From Hyphomicrobiales bacterium (lineage in GTDB: Bacteria > Pseudomonadota > Alphaproteobacteria > Rhizobiales > Beijerinckiaceae): a stretch of DNA of 38,813 nucleotides. The stretch lies in assembly GCA_947455995.1 (NCBI GenBank), contig CANGQA010000017.1, positions 1 to 38,813 of the forward strand, written 5' to 3'. Below the pieces are notes generated by a model. That model saw nothing but the letters and a program-made list of their open reading frames with translations. It was not told where the DNA came from and did no database searches. Both the position numbers and the translations under genes were made by a program. Shown here piece by piece: positions 1 to 9,354 of the stretch (position 1 is its first letter; every line of letters begins with the position of its first letter).

Positions 1-1
1 C

Positions 2-1453
2 TTCATTGATTTGCAGCATGATGTCACGAGCGATGATGTCGTGTTGGCGCATCGGGAGGGGTATCGTTCTGTCGAGCATCTCAAGCGTTACACCACGCTT
101 GGCATGGGTACGGATCAGGGCAAGACCTCCAATGTCATGGGTCTGGCAGTGATGGCGGGCCTGTGCGGCACCAGCATTGCCGAGGTCGGCACAACGGTGT
201 TTCGTCCCCCCTATACCCCGGTTGCGATTGGCGCATTGGCAGGCGCGCATAGGGATAAGCATTTCCGGCCAACCCGGCTGTCTGCTGCCCATCAATGGGC
301 CGCAGAGCAAGGAGCGGTGTTTGTCGAAACGGGCCTATGGTTGCGCGCTCAGTACTTTCCTGTGCCGGGTGAGACCCATTGGCGCGAGACGGTCGACCGT
401 GAGGTTTTGGCAGTGCGTGCAGGCGTGGGGATTTGCGATGTCTCGACGCTCGGCAAGATCGATGTTCAGGGGCGTGATGCCGCTCTATTTCTTGATTTTG
501 TTTACAGCAATCTGATTTCGACTTTGCCGGTAGGCCGCACGCGCTACGGACTGATGCTGCGCGAAGATGGTTTTGTGATGGATGATGGTACGGTAGCGCG
601 GCTGGGCGATCAGCATTTTTTGATATCCACCACAACCGCACAGGCTGTGATGGTGATGAATCATCTTGATTTCTGCCATCAGGTCCATCATCCGCTTTGG
701 GATGTGCGGATGGTGTCGGTGACTGAACGGTGGACCCAGTTGGCCGTTGCAGGTCCGCAATCGCGGGCGCTCCTACAGCGTGCTTTGGGTGAGGCGATCG
801 ACCTGTCGGATGCGGCAATGCCCTATCTGGCTTGTCGCGAATTTGTGCTACCCGGGGCACTGCCAGCAAGACTGTTCCGGGTCTCATTTTCGGGCGAGTT
901 AGCCTATGAATTGGCCGTGCCTGTCGATTATGCAGACGCAGTGGTGCGGCATTTGGCACATGTCGGACGGGATTTTGGCCTCACCCCTTACGGCACTGAA
1001 GCCATGGGCGTGATGCGGATCGAGAAGGGCCATGTCGCTGGAAACGAGCTGAACGGCACGACAACCGCACGCGATCTCGGGCTTGAAAAAATGATGTCAC
1101 GGAAAAAAGATTTCGTCGGGCGTGTGATGGCTCAACGACCTGCTTTGGTGGCACACGATAGGCCGCAACTGGTCGGGTTCAAGCCGCTTGATCCTGCCGC
1201 GCAGATAACATCGGGTGCGCATTTTCTTCCACTCGGAAAGCCAGCCACAATCGACCATGATCAGGGCTACATGACCTCGGTGGCCTATTCGCCCCATTGC
1301 TGCTGTCTGATCGGACTGGGTCTGTTGCAAAACGGCCCGCAGCGTATCGGCGAGCGGGTTCGGGCCTATGATGCGTTACGCGGTTTGGATACGGTGGTTG
1401 AAATTGTCTCGCCGGTCTTTGTCGATCCGAAGGGAGAGCGGCTTCATGGTTGA
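2..1453 (+). CDS. soxA: Sarcosine oxidase, alpha subunit (C-terminal part, cut by window start)
   Basis: The large subunit of heterotetrameric sarcosine oxidase demethylates sarcosine to glycine and passes the methyl group to tetrahydrofolate. The visible 483 residues are open to the left edge of the window, so the N-terminal dinucleotide-binding half is missing. The first part carries the family hallmark EGYRSVEHLKRYTTLGMGTD followed by GKTSNVMG. The remainder is the GcvT-like aminomethyltransferase/folate-binding domain, with the stretches GICDVSTLGKIDVQG, FSGELAYELAVP and GTEAMGVMRIEKGH. The stop overlaps the start of soxG by a few bases, the usual coupling in soxBDAG operons; soxB and soxD would lie outside the window. 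Family assignment is strong. The actual methylated amine substrate is not shown by sequence alone. Confidence 0.93.
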   Translation, partial: FIDLQHDVTSDDVVLAHREGYRSVEHLKRYTTLGMGTDQGKTSNVMGLAVMAGLCGTSIAEVGTTVFRPPYTPVAIGALAGAHRDKHFRPTRLSAAHQWAAEQGAVFVETGLWLRAQYFPVPGETHWRETVDREVLAVRAGVGICDVSTLGKIDVQGRDAALFLDFVYSNLISTLPVGRTRYGLMLREDGFVMDDGTVARLGDQHFLISTTTAQAVMVMNHLDFCHQVHHPLWDVRMVSVTERWTQLAVAGPQSRALLQRALGEAIDLSDAAMPYLACREFVLPGALPARLFRVSFSGELAYELAVPVDYADAVVRHLAHVGRDFGLTPYGTEAMGVMRIEKGHVAGNELNGTTTARDLGLEKMMSRKKDFVGRVMAQRPALVAHDRPQLVGFKPLDPAAQITSGAHFLPLGKPATIDHDQGYMTSVAYSPHCCCLIGLGLLQNGPQRIGERVRAYDALRGLDTVVEIVSPVFVDPKGERLHG

Positions 1454-2009
1454 GCCCGTATTGGTGAGCCGCTCGGTCTGGCATGGCCTTGTTGACGTAG
1501 GCTCTCATGGTAAGGCGAATGATGATGCAGGCCTGAGGGTGCGCTTGCTTGATCACGGCTTTGCCGCCAGCATAATCTGTCCGGCAGGACAGTTTGGGAG
1601 CGCTACTTTTGAACTCGGTCAGCGTTATTTGCTGGAGGGTGTGCAGATTCTGCCGATTGCGCCGGATCATTTTTTTATCGAGAGCGCAACGGTGCCAACG
1701 CGTGAATGTCTGGATCGGTTGTTCGGGGCACAGGCCACCGTGATTGACCAGACCGGCTCGCGTGCCTCATTGCAGCTTTCTGGCCCGAATGTATTGGACG
1801 TTTTGGCCAAGGGCGTGATGATCGATTGCGATCCGCGCTCTTTTCCTGCCGGTTCGGGCCGGGTGACCTTGCTTGGTCCTTTATCAATTCAGATTTCCGT
1901 CGATGCGGACAGGACGTTCGAACTATCTTGCATGCGCTCGATGGCGGCTGATTTGTGGCACTGGATTGAAACAGCGGCAGGCCAATATGGTATTTTGGTT
2001 GCCCGCTAA
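1446..2009 (+). CDS. soxG: Sarcosine oxidase, gamma subunit
   Basis: This small subunit (187 aa) belongs to heterotetrameric sarcosine oxidase and resembles part of the GcvT fold; it has a structural rather than catalytic role. The chosen ATG lies inside the last codons of soxA, giving an 8-base overlap; a longer in-frame start at 1368 would bury 78 more bases in soxA and is unlikely. The DQTGSRASLQLSGPNVLDVLAKG segment in the middle (DQTxSRAxLxLSGP pattern) is typical of SoxG. Its stop codon overlaps by four bases the stop of the convergent oxidoreductase gene, so there is no room for a separate terminator between them. Confidence 0.88.
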   Translation: MVEPVLVSRSVWHGLVDVGSHGKANDDAGLRVRLLDHGFAASIICPAGQFGSATFELGQRYLLEGVQILPIAPDHFFIESATVPTRECLDRLFGAQATVIDQTGSRASLQLSGPNVLDVLAKGVMIDCDPRSFPAGSGRVTLLGPLSIQISVDADRTFELSCMRSMAADLWHWIETAAGQYGILVAR

Positions 2010-3277
2010 TTGCCCCTGAGCCAATCGCGGCCGCGATACCAAGCTGTCATTAGCGGCAAAAACCATGGGCGGCCATCATAAAACGGAATGGCTTTGAAGG
2101 GGATATCGTCAAAGGCGGTGGCGCCGTCAGGATCACCCAGAATTTTCAACGCCAGCTTGCGCCCCAGATAGGGCATAAGCGCAACTCCCGATCCGTTACA
2201 TCCCAGTGCATACCAGAGCCCGCCGAGCTTGCCGATTCCGGGCAGATCCGACCGCGTCATAGCGACATTGCCGGTCCAGACATGGCTGATCGCGGTCTGG
2301 TCCAATGAGGGGAACAGCGCGACCAGTTCCTTGCGCAGGCGCAATTTAGCCTCTTCCGGTTCAATCGGATGCAAGGCAGCGCGCCCACCCAGGACAATGC
2401 GTTTGCCATCGGGTGAAGGGCGATAATAAAGATGCTTTGCGCGCGTCTCGACAATCATCCGCAAATTCGGAATCAGATCACGCACGCGGTTTTCGCCAAT
2501 CTCCTCGGTCGCGATTAAAAAGCTTGGTATGGGCACCAGCCGGCGGGCGAATTCGAGGACAGGTCTGGTTGAATACCCATTGGTCGCGACGATCACATCG
2601 CGTGCGATGATGCTGCCGCGCGTGGTATGGACAACGGAATGGTCCGTTTTCGTGTCGATGCGGTTGACAGGGGTAAAGCCTGCAATCTGAACACCTGCCG
2701 CGCGGGCGACCGCCAATAGTCCTTGCTGGAATAAAGCGGGATGCACGCCGCCATGGCTGTGGAATACCAGCCCGCCCTGATAGCTGTCAGTGGCAATTTC
2801 TTTGCGCATATCGGACTTTTGCACCACATCGACCGGCAGACCAAGGTCGCGGCTCAACAAATCGGCTTCGCGCCCCATGGTCTCGTAATCGGCCAGTGTC
2901 CAAGCGCCGCGCAAACGGCCTACCGCGCTTAAACGGGCATCGATCCCCTCGCTGCCGATCAGATGTTTAACATCATCGAGTGAGGCCATGCCTTCCAAGA
3001 TCAGTGCCTTGGCTTTGCGCGCACCATAGAGCTGAATTAAATTGGAATAAGACAGCCGATGCCCGTGCCCGATCATGCCGCCCGATCGGCTCGAAGCGCC
3101 GAATCCGGGAGGGCCGGCTTCGCACACAACCACCGAGCGTCCGGCTCGCGCCAGCGTTAATGCGGCTGACAGACCCGCATAGCCTGCCCCGACTACCACG
3201 CAATCGGCCTTGGCGGGAAGGGTTACTGTCTGTTCGGCCTCGCGCGGGGCGGCATCCCACCAAAAGGGATTGGTCAT
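2006..3277 (-). CDS. FAD-dependent amine oxidoreductase (DadA/PuuB type)
   Basis: The 423-residue protein belongs to the DAO (D-amino acid oxidase-like) flavoenzymes, close to gamma-glutamylputrescine oxidase and glycine-oxidase-like proteins. It begins with an NPFWWDA leader, then a Rossmann FAD motif VVGAGYAGLSAAL around residues 28-40 and the GASSRSGGMIG segment expected in this group. The C-terminal part has GCNGSGVALMPYLGR, contacting the flavin in relatives. The ATG at 3277 is preferred over an upstream in-frame start because GGAGA lies 9 bases before it. Lying next to soxAG and opposite a peptide-type importer, it probably oxidises a secondary or N-acylated amine. The substrate is unknown. 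Confidence 0.82.
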   Translation of the reverse strand: MTNPFWWDAAPREAEQTVTLPAKADCVVVGAGYAGLSAALTLARAGRSVVVCEAGPPGFGASSRSGGMIGHGHRLSYSNLIQLYGARKAKALILEGMASLDDVKHLIGSEGIDARLSAVGRLRGAWTLADYETMGREADLLSRDLGLPVDVVQKSDMRKEIATDSYQGGLVFHSHGGVHPALFQQGLLAVARAAGVQIAGFTPVNRIDTKTDHSVVHTTRGSIIARDVIVATNGYSTRPVLEFARRLVPIPSFLIATEEIGENRVRDLIPNLRMIVETRAKHLYYRPSPDGKRIVLGGRAALHPIEPEEAKLRLRKELVALFPSLDQTAISHVWTGNVAMTRSDLPGIGKLGGLWYALGCNGSGVALMPYLGRKLALKILGDPDGATAFDDIPFKAIPFYDGRPWFLPLMTAWYRGRDWLRGN

Positions 3278-3380
3278 GAGTGGGTTCTCCGATCGGATCA
3301 AGAGATAGCAAATAACGACTCATGCGAGCCTAGCCTGTCATGACAGCGGTTAGAAGGGGGTGGTAATCACCTGTGCATGT

Positions 3381-3411
3381 CCCCTTGTTGCATATTCTTT
3401 GTGCAAAGGGG
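3381..3411. promoter_or_regulatory. Inverted repeat upstream of the family 5 binding protein gene
   Basis: CCCCTT-(GT)-TGCA and TGCAAAGGGG form a nearly perfect inverted repeat 70 bases before the binding-protein start, inside the 200-base divergent region between the flavoenzyme and the importer. It could be an operator or a leader hairpin. No T-run follows, so it is not a rho-independent terminator. Confidence 0.35.
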
Positions 3412-3480
3412 CTTGCATCATGGCCCTGATTCCGGTCACTATCGTTTTTCGGGCTTTATGCTTGCTAGGGGGATGAGTGA

Positions 3481-5040
3481 ATGAAAAAACATATGATTTT
3501 GGGTTTGGTGGTTGCAGCTGGCTTTGCGACGGGTTTCGGGGCCGATCAGGCCCATGCACAAAAAAAGTCGCTGGTCATCGGGATGGGATCTGCCGATGCA
3601 GGCAAGCTTGATCCGCATCTGGCGTCGACGACACCCGACAAAGGTTTGCTGAATTATATTTTTAACGGTCTGGTGCGGGTGAAGCCCGGACAGGCCAGCC
3701 CTGATTTCATCGAGCCTGATCTGGCCGAAAGCTGGACCACGAATGCCAATGGCACCGAATGGACTTTCAAGATCCGTTCCGGCGTGCAGTGTCATCACGG
3801 CTATGGCCCATTCAGCGCCGAAGATGCAGCCTATTCGATCAAGCGCGCTTCCAATAAGGCGACATCATCCTATTCCGGCGATTTTGCCGCTCTGGAAAAA
3901 GTCGAGGCTGTGGATGGCAGCACTTTGAAGATCACGTTGAAGAATCCGGTTGCGGGCTTTCTCGGCTATGTCGCCAATATCAATGGCGGCAACATGGTCT
4001 GCAAAAAGGCTGCCGAGGAAATGGGCGAGAATTTTGGCAAAAAGCCGATTGGCACCGGTCCTTTCCAGTTTGCCGAGTATCAGCCACAGCAATTCGTCAA
4101 GCTAACGGCTAACAAGCAGTATTTCCGTGGCGCGCCTGTGCTTGAAGATATCACCTACCGCTATATTCCAGCTGACTCCAGCCGTGATCTGGCATTCCAG
4201 TCCGGTGAGCTGGACATGATCTATGGCAAGCAGGACCAGACATGGGTGGACCGCACCGCGAAATTGCCTGGTGTGAAGGTGAAGGCGATGGAGCCCGGCG
4301 AATTGTCCGCCCTCTATCTCAACGTCACCAGCAAACCTTTGGATGATATCCGCGTTCGCCAAGCTATTGCCCATGCCATCGACCGCAAGGCGATTGTGCA
4401 GTTCAAGGGTGCCGGTTCTTCGCGCGAGGCCGTTTCGGTTGTGCCGTCAGGCTATCTGGGCACAGACGAAAAGTCACCGCTGTTCCCCTATGATGTCAAT
4501 AAAGCCAAGGCCCTGCTGGCTGAAGCAGGCTATCCGAACGGTGTGACAGTCAAGACCATCCACACCACTCTGACAGGGATGCAGACCTTCATCGAAGCCG
4601 TGCAGGCCCAGTTGAAGAAGGCCAATATCAATCTCGAAATCGAATTGGTCGAGCATGCCACCTTCCATGCGCAAATCCGTAAGGGTCTGTCGCCGATTGT
4701 CCACTACCAGGCTGCCCGCTTCCCGGTGGCTGATGTCTATCTGACACAGTTCTATGACTCGGCCTCCATCATCGGTACGCCGACGGCGATCACCAATTTT
4801 ACCTACTGCAATGTTGCCGACACAGAAATTCGTGCGGCACGGGTGGAAATGGATGCCGCCAAGCAAAAGGCTTTGTGGAAGACAGCCCAAGAAAAGCTGG
4901 TGACCAATGTCTGTGGTATTCCGGTTTACGAACAGCTGCAGCTGTGGGCCTGGAAGGATAATCTGGATCTTGGTTATGAGCTGAATGGCTCTCTCAACTT
5001 GTCGCCGCCTGTGACAGAAAAAACCAAATTCACGAAATAA
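3481..5040 (+). CDS. ABC importer substrate-binding protein, family 5 (peptide/nickel/opine type)
   Basis: This periplasmic receptor (519 aa) delivers substrate to the permeases encoded downstream. A Sec signal peptide is clear: KKH, a hydrophobic stretch, then cleavage after AHA at about residue 26. The SBP_bac_5 body includes DPHLASTTPDKGLLNYIFNGLV, DLAESW...TEWTFKIRSGV and KKPIGTGPFQF, all characteristic. Length is normal for the family. A GGGGGATGAGTGA stretch just before the ATG supplies the ribosome site. A strong intercistronic hairpin follows the gene. Family 5 proteins bind peptides, opines, glutathione or metal chelates; the context of sarcosine oxidase and histidine degradation suggests a small nitrogenous ligand, which is inference. 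Confidence 0.9.
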   Translation: MKKHMILGLVVAAGFATGFGADQAHAQKKSLVIGMGSADAGKLDPHLASTTPDKGLLNYIFNGLVRVKPGQASPDFIEPDLAESWTTNANGTEWTFKIRSGVQCHHGYGPFSAEDAAYSIKRASNKATSSYSGDFAALEKVEAVDGSTLKITLKNPVAGFLGYVANINGGNMVCKKAAEEMGENFGKKPIGTGPFQFAEYQPQQFVKLTANKQYFRGAPVLEDITYRYIPADSSRDLAFQSGELDMIYGKQDQTWVDRTAKLPGVKVKAMEPGELSALYLNVTSKPLDDIRVRQAIAHAIDRKAIVQFKGAGSSREAVSVVPSGYLGTDEKSPLFPYDVNKAKALLAEAGYPNGVTVKTIHTTLTGMQTFIEAVQAQLKKANINLEIELVEHATFHAQIRKGLSPIVHYQAARFPVADVYLTQFYDSASIIGTPTAITNFTYCNVADTEIRAARVEMDAAKQKALWKTAQEKLVTNVCGIPVYEQLQLWAWKDNLDLGYELNGSLNLSPPVTEKTKFTK

Positions 5041-5051
5041 GCCTCTTTCCG

Positions 5052-5088
5052 GATCGGGCGCGGCTGTTGCTGCGCCCGATCTTTTTTT
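5052..5088 (+). terminator. Hairpin with T-run between binding-protein and permease genes
   Basis: GATCGGGCGC and GCGCCCGATC form a perfect 10-bp stem around a 10-base loop, followed by seven Ts. It starts 12 bases after the binding-protein stop and ends 12 bases before the permease start. It probably acts as a partial terminator or 3' stabiliser, giving more receptor than permease transcript, as is common in ABC importer operons. Confidence 0.85.
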
Positions 5089-5100
5089 GAGTGGGACCCT

Positions 5101-6039
5101 ATGACAGCTTTTCTGATCAGACGTTTGGGTTTTGCGGTGATCACGCTGTTCGCTGTTCTGACGCTTGTTTTTGTGCTGGTGCGGATTGTGCCGGGTGATC
5201 CTGCCCAGGTTATCTTGGGCGATCAGGCCAGTCGGGAAGCCATAGAAGCGCTGCGGGAAAGGCTTGGTCTCAACCTGCCCCTTTATCAGCAATATGTGGT
5301 GTTTGTTTGGGGTGCATTGGGGGGTGATTGGGGCACGTCGATGATGACGGGGCGTCCTGTGATCCAGGAGGTTCTCAATGTGCTGCCATGGACCCTGGAA
5401 TTGACCTTTTTGTCGCTGATCATCGGCGTGATCATCGGGGTGCCTTTGGGCGTTGCGGCAGCGGTACGGCGCAACCGTTTTACCGATTATGCCGCCCGCA
5501 TCGGCTCGTTGCTAGGCCTGTCTTTCCCGCCCTTTGTGTCGGCCCTGCTGTTGCTGCTGGCCTTTTCAATCGGCCTGCACTGGTTTCCTGTTATCAGCGC
5601 CAAATCGGGCAGCCTGACGGCATGGGTTGAATCCATTACACTGCCCGCCATCAATCTGGGATTGATTACCGCGGCCTATATTACGCGTGTTACCCGATCG
5701 GCGATGCTGGAAGTGTTGCAGGAAGATTATGTGCGCACTGCGCGCGCCAAAGGCGTGCCATGGTCGGTGGTGGTATGGCGTCATGCCCTCCGCAATGCGC
5801 TGATACCGGTGATTACCATCATCGGTCTTTATTTGGGCATTCTGATTGGTAATTCGGTTTTGACAGAAATCGTGTTCAGCCGTCCGGGGCTTGGGAAGCT
5901 GATTGTCGGCGCGCTAAACCAGCGCGATTATACGATGCTGCAAGGCATGATGGTGATTTATACACTGGTGGTGGTGTTGGTGAATCTGGCGACCGATATT
6001 GCATATGGCATTGCTGATCCACGGGTAAAATTCCAATGA
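5101..6039 (+). CDS. ABC importer permease, DppB type
   Basis: An inner-membrane permease of 312 aa with the N-terminal segment of the DppB/GsiC family (FLIRRLGFAVITLFAVLTLVF) and the early motif RIVPGDPAQVILG that follows the first membrane span. About six membrane segments can be read. The EAA loop that contacts the ATPase is present as DYVRTARAKGVPWSVVVWRHALRNALIPV. The stop overlaps the start of the next gene as ATGA, so the two permeases are translationally coupled. The gene is in one operon with the receptor and the fused ATPase. Confidence 0.9.
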   Translation: MTAFLIRRLGFAVITLFAVLTLVFVLVRIVPGDPAQVILGDQASREAIEALRERLGLNLPLYQQYVVFVWGALGGDWGTSMMTGRPVIQEVLNVLPWTLELTFLSLIIGVIIGVPLGVAAAVRRNRFTDYAARIGSLLGLSFPPFVSALLLLLAFSIGLHWFPVISAKSGSLTAWVESITLPAINLGLITAAYITRVTRSAMLEVLQEDYVRTARAKGVPWSVVVWRHALRNALIPVITIIGLYLGILIGNSVLTEIVFSRPGLGKLIVGALNQRDYTMLQGMMVIYTLVVVLVNLATDIAYGIADPRVKFQ

Positions 6040-6905
6040 GTGAAGCGCTGTCCCCTGCCCGCGCAATCCTGAAATCGACTTTGCGGGCTTTTAACACCAA
6101 CAAAACCTCGTGGGTTGGATTGGTAATTTTTGTCATTGTGGTTCTGGCCGCAATTTTTGCGCCTTGGATTGCCCCGCTTGATCCGCTGGACCAGAATGTA
6201 ATGCTGCGGCTGAAATCTCCATCAGAGGAAAACTGGCTGGGAACCGATTATTACGGCCGTGATATCTATGCGCGGCTCGTTTATGGGGCGCGGATTTCAT
6301 TGATCATCGGGTTGGCATCGACAGCGCTGTCGATGGTTATCGGTTCGGCCATCGGGATGATCGCCGGATGGCGCGGCGGGCGGCTTGATACTCTCATTAT
6401 GCAATTGATGGATATCTTGCTGGCCTTTCCCTCGCTGATTTTGGGTCTGATCATTGTTGCGATGCTTGGCCCGTCCATGACCAATATCATTGTCGCTATT
6501 GCCCTGACTTCGATCCCGCCTTTTGCCCGAATTGCACGGGCACCGACTATTGCGATGAAAGAACGCGAATTTGTCGATGCCTGCCGCGCACTTGGATTTT
6601 CGGATATGAGGATTCTGCTGGGCCATATCCTGCCCAATATTCTGCCAGAAATTCTGGTCATGGGATCACTCTGGCTCGCCAATGCGATCCGCACTGAAGC
6701 CTCGCTGGCTTTTATCGGGCTTGGAGTCAAACCGCCGATTCCAACATGGGGAGGCATGATCCGCGAAGGGTTTGAAAACATCCTCGATAGCTACTGGCTG
6801 GTGTTGGCTCCCGGTACGGCGATATTGATTGTGGTCTTTGCGCTCAACCTGTTGGGTGATGGACTGCGTGATGCCATTGATCCGAAATTGAAAGGCGAAG
6901 CATGA
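6036..6905 (+). CDS. ABC importer permease, DppC type
   Basis: The second permease (289 aa) forms a heterodimer with the preceding gene product. The N-terminus has one membrane span followed by the extracellular stretch DPLDQNVMLRLKSPSEENWLGTDYYGRDIYARLVYGAR, a DppC hallmark (LGTDxxGRD). The EAA loop reads EFVDACRALGFSDMRILLGHILPN. The C-terminal region GGMIREG...LNLLGDGLRDAIDPKLKG is typical of the family. It overlaps both neighbours by four bases. Confidence 0.9.
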   Translation: MSEALSPARAILKSTLRAFNTNKTSWVGLVIFVIVVLAAIFAPWIAPLDPLDQNVMLRLKSPSEENWLGTDYYGRDIYARLVYGARISLIIGLASTALSMVIGSAIGMIAGWRGGRLDTLIMQLMDILLAFPSLILGLIIVAMLGPSMTNIIVAIALTSIPPFARIARAPTIAMKEREFVDACRALGFSDMRILLGHILPNILPEILVMGSLWLANAIRTEASLAFIGLGVKPPIPTWGGMIREGFENILDSYWLVLAPGTAILIVVFALNLLGDGLRDAIDPKLKGEA

Positions 6906-8737
6906 GCGCGCCTCTCTCCCCGATGCCTTTGCTATCGATCCGCAATCTCACGACCTCGTTTCGGGTGGATGGTGAATGGCGCTCCGTGGTCGAGAATCTA
7001 TCCTTCGATGTCGGCGCCGGTGAGACTGTCGCTGTGGTGGGTGAGTCGGGTTCGGGCAAGAGCGTCACCGCTTTGTCGACCATGCGCCTGTTGCCGCAGG
7101 CCAATAGCCGCACTGAAGGCGAAATCCTGTTTGGCGGGCACAATCTTCTGACCCTGCCAGAAGATCGGATGCGTCAGTTGCGCGGCAATGAGCTGGCTAT
7201 GATTTTTCAGGAGCCTATGACTTCACTCAATCCGGTTTTGACCATCGGATTCCAGATTGCCGAAACCCTGAAATACCATCGCGGACTTGACCCTGATGCC
7301 GCACGTGCAGAATCGCTGCGCATTCTAGAACGCGTCAGAATTCCTGGTGCAGCAAGGCGGCTTGATGATTATCCGCATCAGTTGTCTGGCGGCATGCGCC
7401 AGCGGGTGATGATTGCCATGAGTCTGGCCTGTCGACCGCATTTGCTGATTGCGGATGAGCCTACCACTGCCCTGGATGTGACCATTCAGGCCGAAATTCT
7501 GGAGTTGATCAAACTTCTTCAGGAAGAAGAGGGCATGGCCGTTATCTTCATCACCCATGATATGGGCATTGTGGCTGAAACGGCGGATCGGGTCGTGGTC
7601 ATGCTGAAGGGCAAGAAGGTTGAGGAAGGGCACACCGCCCCCCTGTTCCGCGCCCCGCAACACCCCTATAGCCGCGCTCTGCTCGCAGCAGTGCCGCGTC
7701 TGGGCGCGATGCGTGACGAGGTGGAGCCCAAACCCTTTGCGATCATTGATCCCCAGACCGGTCTGCCGGTTCCGCCGCCCCAATGCGACCTGAGTGTGGA
7801 TGCAACATCAAAGCCCTTGCTAGAGGTGAAAAATCTGGTCACCTCCTTCGACGTGCGCTCGGGATTGTTTGCCTCGGTGACGGCGCGTGTCCATGCTGTT
7901 GAAAACGTCTCATTCGATCTGCGCGCGGGAGAGACGTTGGCTCTGGTGGGGGAATCTGGGTGCGGTAAATCCACAACGGGCCGATCCGTGTTGCGGCTGG
8001 TTGAACCGCGTGCCGGTCAGGTTCTTTTCGACGGCGACGATGTCGGTGCGCTGGATAAAGAGGGCCTGCGCCGTGCCCGCCAGAATATGCAGATGATTTT
8101 TCAAGATCCCTTTGCCAGTCTGAACCCGCGCAAATCAGTAGGTGCCGCGATAGCAGAACCGATTATCGTGCATGGTCTGGCAGTGGCCGAGGAAGCGCGC
8201 GAGCGGGTCGCCGAATTGTTGCGGCGGGTCGGCCTGTCCCCCGATATGGCCGATCGCTATCCGCACGAATTTTCGGGTGGTCAGCGGCAACGTCTGTGCA
8301 TTGCGCGCGCGCTGGCTCTCAAGCCTAAACTGATCGTAGCGGATGAGGCTGTCTCCGCGCTCGACGTGTCGATCAAGGCTCAGGTTGTTAATTTGATGAT
8401 GGAATTGCAGGCCGAAATGGGACTGGCCTATTTGTTTATCTCGCATGATATGGCGGTGGTGGAGCGGGTCAGTCATCGGGTTGCGGTGATGTATCTGGGC
8501 GAGATTGTCGAAATCGGCCCACGCCAATCGGTCATCAACACTCCTGCACATCCCTATACCCGCAAATTGATGAAGGCAGTGCCGGTCCCCGATCCCGAGC
8601 GCCGGGCAATGCGCCGCGGGTTGAGTTTGACGGAAATCCCAAGCCCTTTGCGTCCTGTCGGCTTTGTGCCGCCTGTGCGCCAGTGGCGGGATCTGGGCGG
8701 CGGCCATCTGGTGATGGATGCCGATCCGACTGCTTGA
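6902..8737 (+). CDS. Fused double ATPase of the peptide-type ABC importer (DppD-DppF fusion)
   Basis: Two complete ABC ATPase domains lie in one 611-residue chain. Domain 1 has Walker A GESGSGKS at about residues 47-54, signature LSGGMRQR and Walker [13 protein letters not shown]. Domain 2 has Walker [10 protein letters not shown] near residue 350, signature FSGGQRQR and [11 protein letters not shown]. In the second Walker B the usual DEP is DEA, a common variant in this family. Each half carries the C-terminal oligopeptide/dipeptide extension ([25 protein letters not shown]). This fusion arrangement (as in GsiA/YejF) energises both permeases alone. It ends 17 bases before the convergent hutD, without a visible terminator. 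Confidence 0.92.
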   Translation: MSAPLSPMPLLSIRNLTTSFRVDGEWRSVVENLSFDVGAGETVAVVGESGSGKSVTALSTMRLLPQANSRTEGEILFGGHNLLTLPEDRMRQLRGNELAMIFQEPMTSLNPVLTIGFQIAETLKYHRGLDPDAARAESLRILERVRIPGAARRLDDYPHQLSGGMRQRVMIAMSLACRPHLLIADEPTTALDVTIQAEILELIKLLQEEEGMAVIFITHDMGIVAETADRVVVMLKGKKVEEGHTAPLFRAPQHPYSRALLAAVPRLGAMRDEVEPKPFAIIDPQTGLPVPPPQCDLSVDATSKPLLEVKNLVTSFDVRSGLFASVTARVHAVENVSFDLRAGETLALVGESGCGKSTTGRSVLRLVEPRAGQVLFDGDDVGALDKEGLRRARQNMQMIFQDPFASLNPRKSVGAAIAEPIIVHGLAVAEEARERVAELLRRVGLSPDMADRYPHEFSGGQRQRLCIARALALKPKLIVADEAVSALDVSIKAQVVNLMMELQAEMGLAYLFISHDMAVVERVSHRVAVMYLGEIVEIGPRQSVINTPAHPYTRKLMKAVPVPDPERRAMRRGLSLTEIPSPLRPVGFVPPVRQWRDLGGGHLVMDADPTA

Positions 8738-8754
8738 CCGGGGGAGAGCCGCGG

Positions 8755-9354
8755 TTAGAGCCGCGCAGCCTGCCACAATTCGATCATATACAGGCTTAAA
8801 GACGTTGATGCCTCACGCGCAGTCAGGGTGAAGTGCAGGTCCCGTCCATCCAGCCGCAACACATCCCCGTTTCGGGCCTCAACTGTGTGGTTGCCACAAA
8901 CGGCGCGTGTATCCACCTGAACCAATATCAGCGTCACATCCGCCATACTGGTCAGGGCCATAATGGGCGCACTGTTCATGCGTGACACGAAGGAGCGGGC
9001 ACGCCCGCGCCGCGTCATCACATTGAGGTCGGTGATCGGGCCGTCCAGAACATCAGCGTCAAGCGAAAGATCGGCGGGAAAGGCATAAGGCGGACTGTCT
9101 TGTGTCAGGGTCACGTTGCCGCGCCCTTGCGCTTTCAACACGATCCCTTTTCCGCTCAAAACGCTCAGGCAACGGTCAATCTCGGCAAAAATCGAAAAGG
9201 GTCCTGACCCTTCAACTCTGGCCATGCTGACACGCCAATCAAACCGGTCAAGCCCAGCCCCGTGCGGCGAAGTCGCGATTTCAATGGTTGTGCCACCGCC
9301 GTTTTTCCATGGCATGGCCTGAAATCCGGTTTGGGGGATCAGTGTCAGGCTCAT
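8755..9354 (-). CDS. hutD: HutD/Ves family cupin protein
   Basis: This 199-residue protein matches the HutD family, with PWKNGGGTTIEIATSP near the N-terminus, then FDWRVSMARVEGSGPFSIF and a DRCLSVLSGKGI stretch. HutD is a bicupin linked to histidine-utilisation operons; in Pseudomonas it is thought to limit hut expression, perhaps by binding formylglutamate or urocanate. It starts at an ATGA overlap with the stop of hutG, so the two are co-translated. No neighbouring hutC regulator is visible in the window. Confidence 0.85.
   Translation of the reverse strand: MSLTLIPQTGFQAMPWKNGGGTTIEIATSPHGAGLDRFDWRVSMARVEGSGPFSIFAEIDRCLSVLSGKGIVLKAQGRGNVTLTQDSPPYAFPADLSLDADVLDGPITDLNVMTRRGRARSFVSRMNSAPIMALTSMADVTLILVQVDTRAVCGNHTVEARNGDVLRLDGRDLHFTLTAREASTSLSLYMIELWQAARL

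Noticed and set aside
135-959. 274-aa open frame on the minus strand inside soxA
   Set aside because: It is a mirror frame of a clear sarcosine oxidase coding region and resembles no family.
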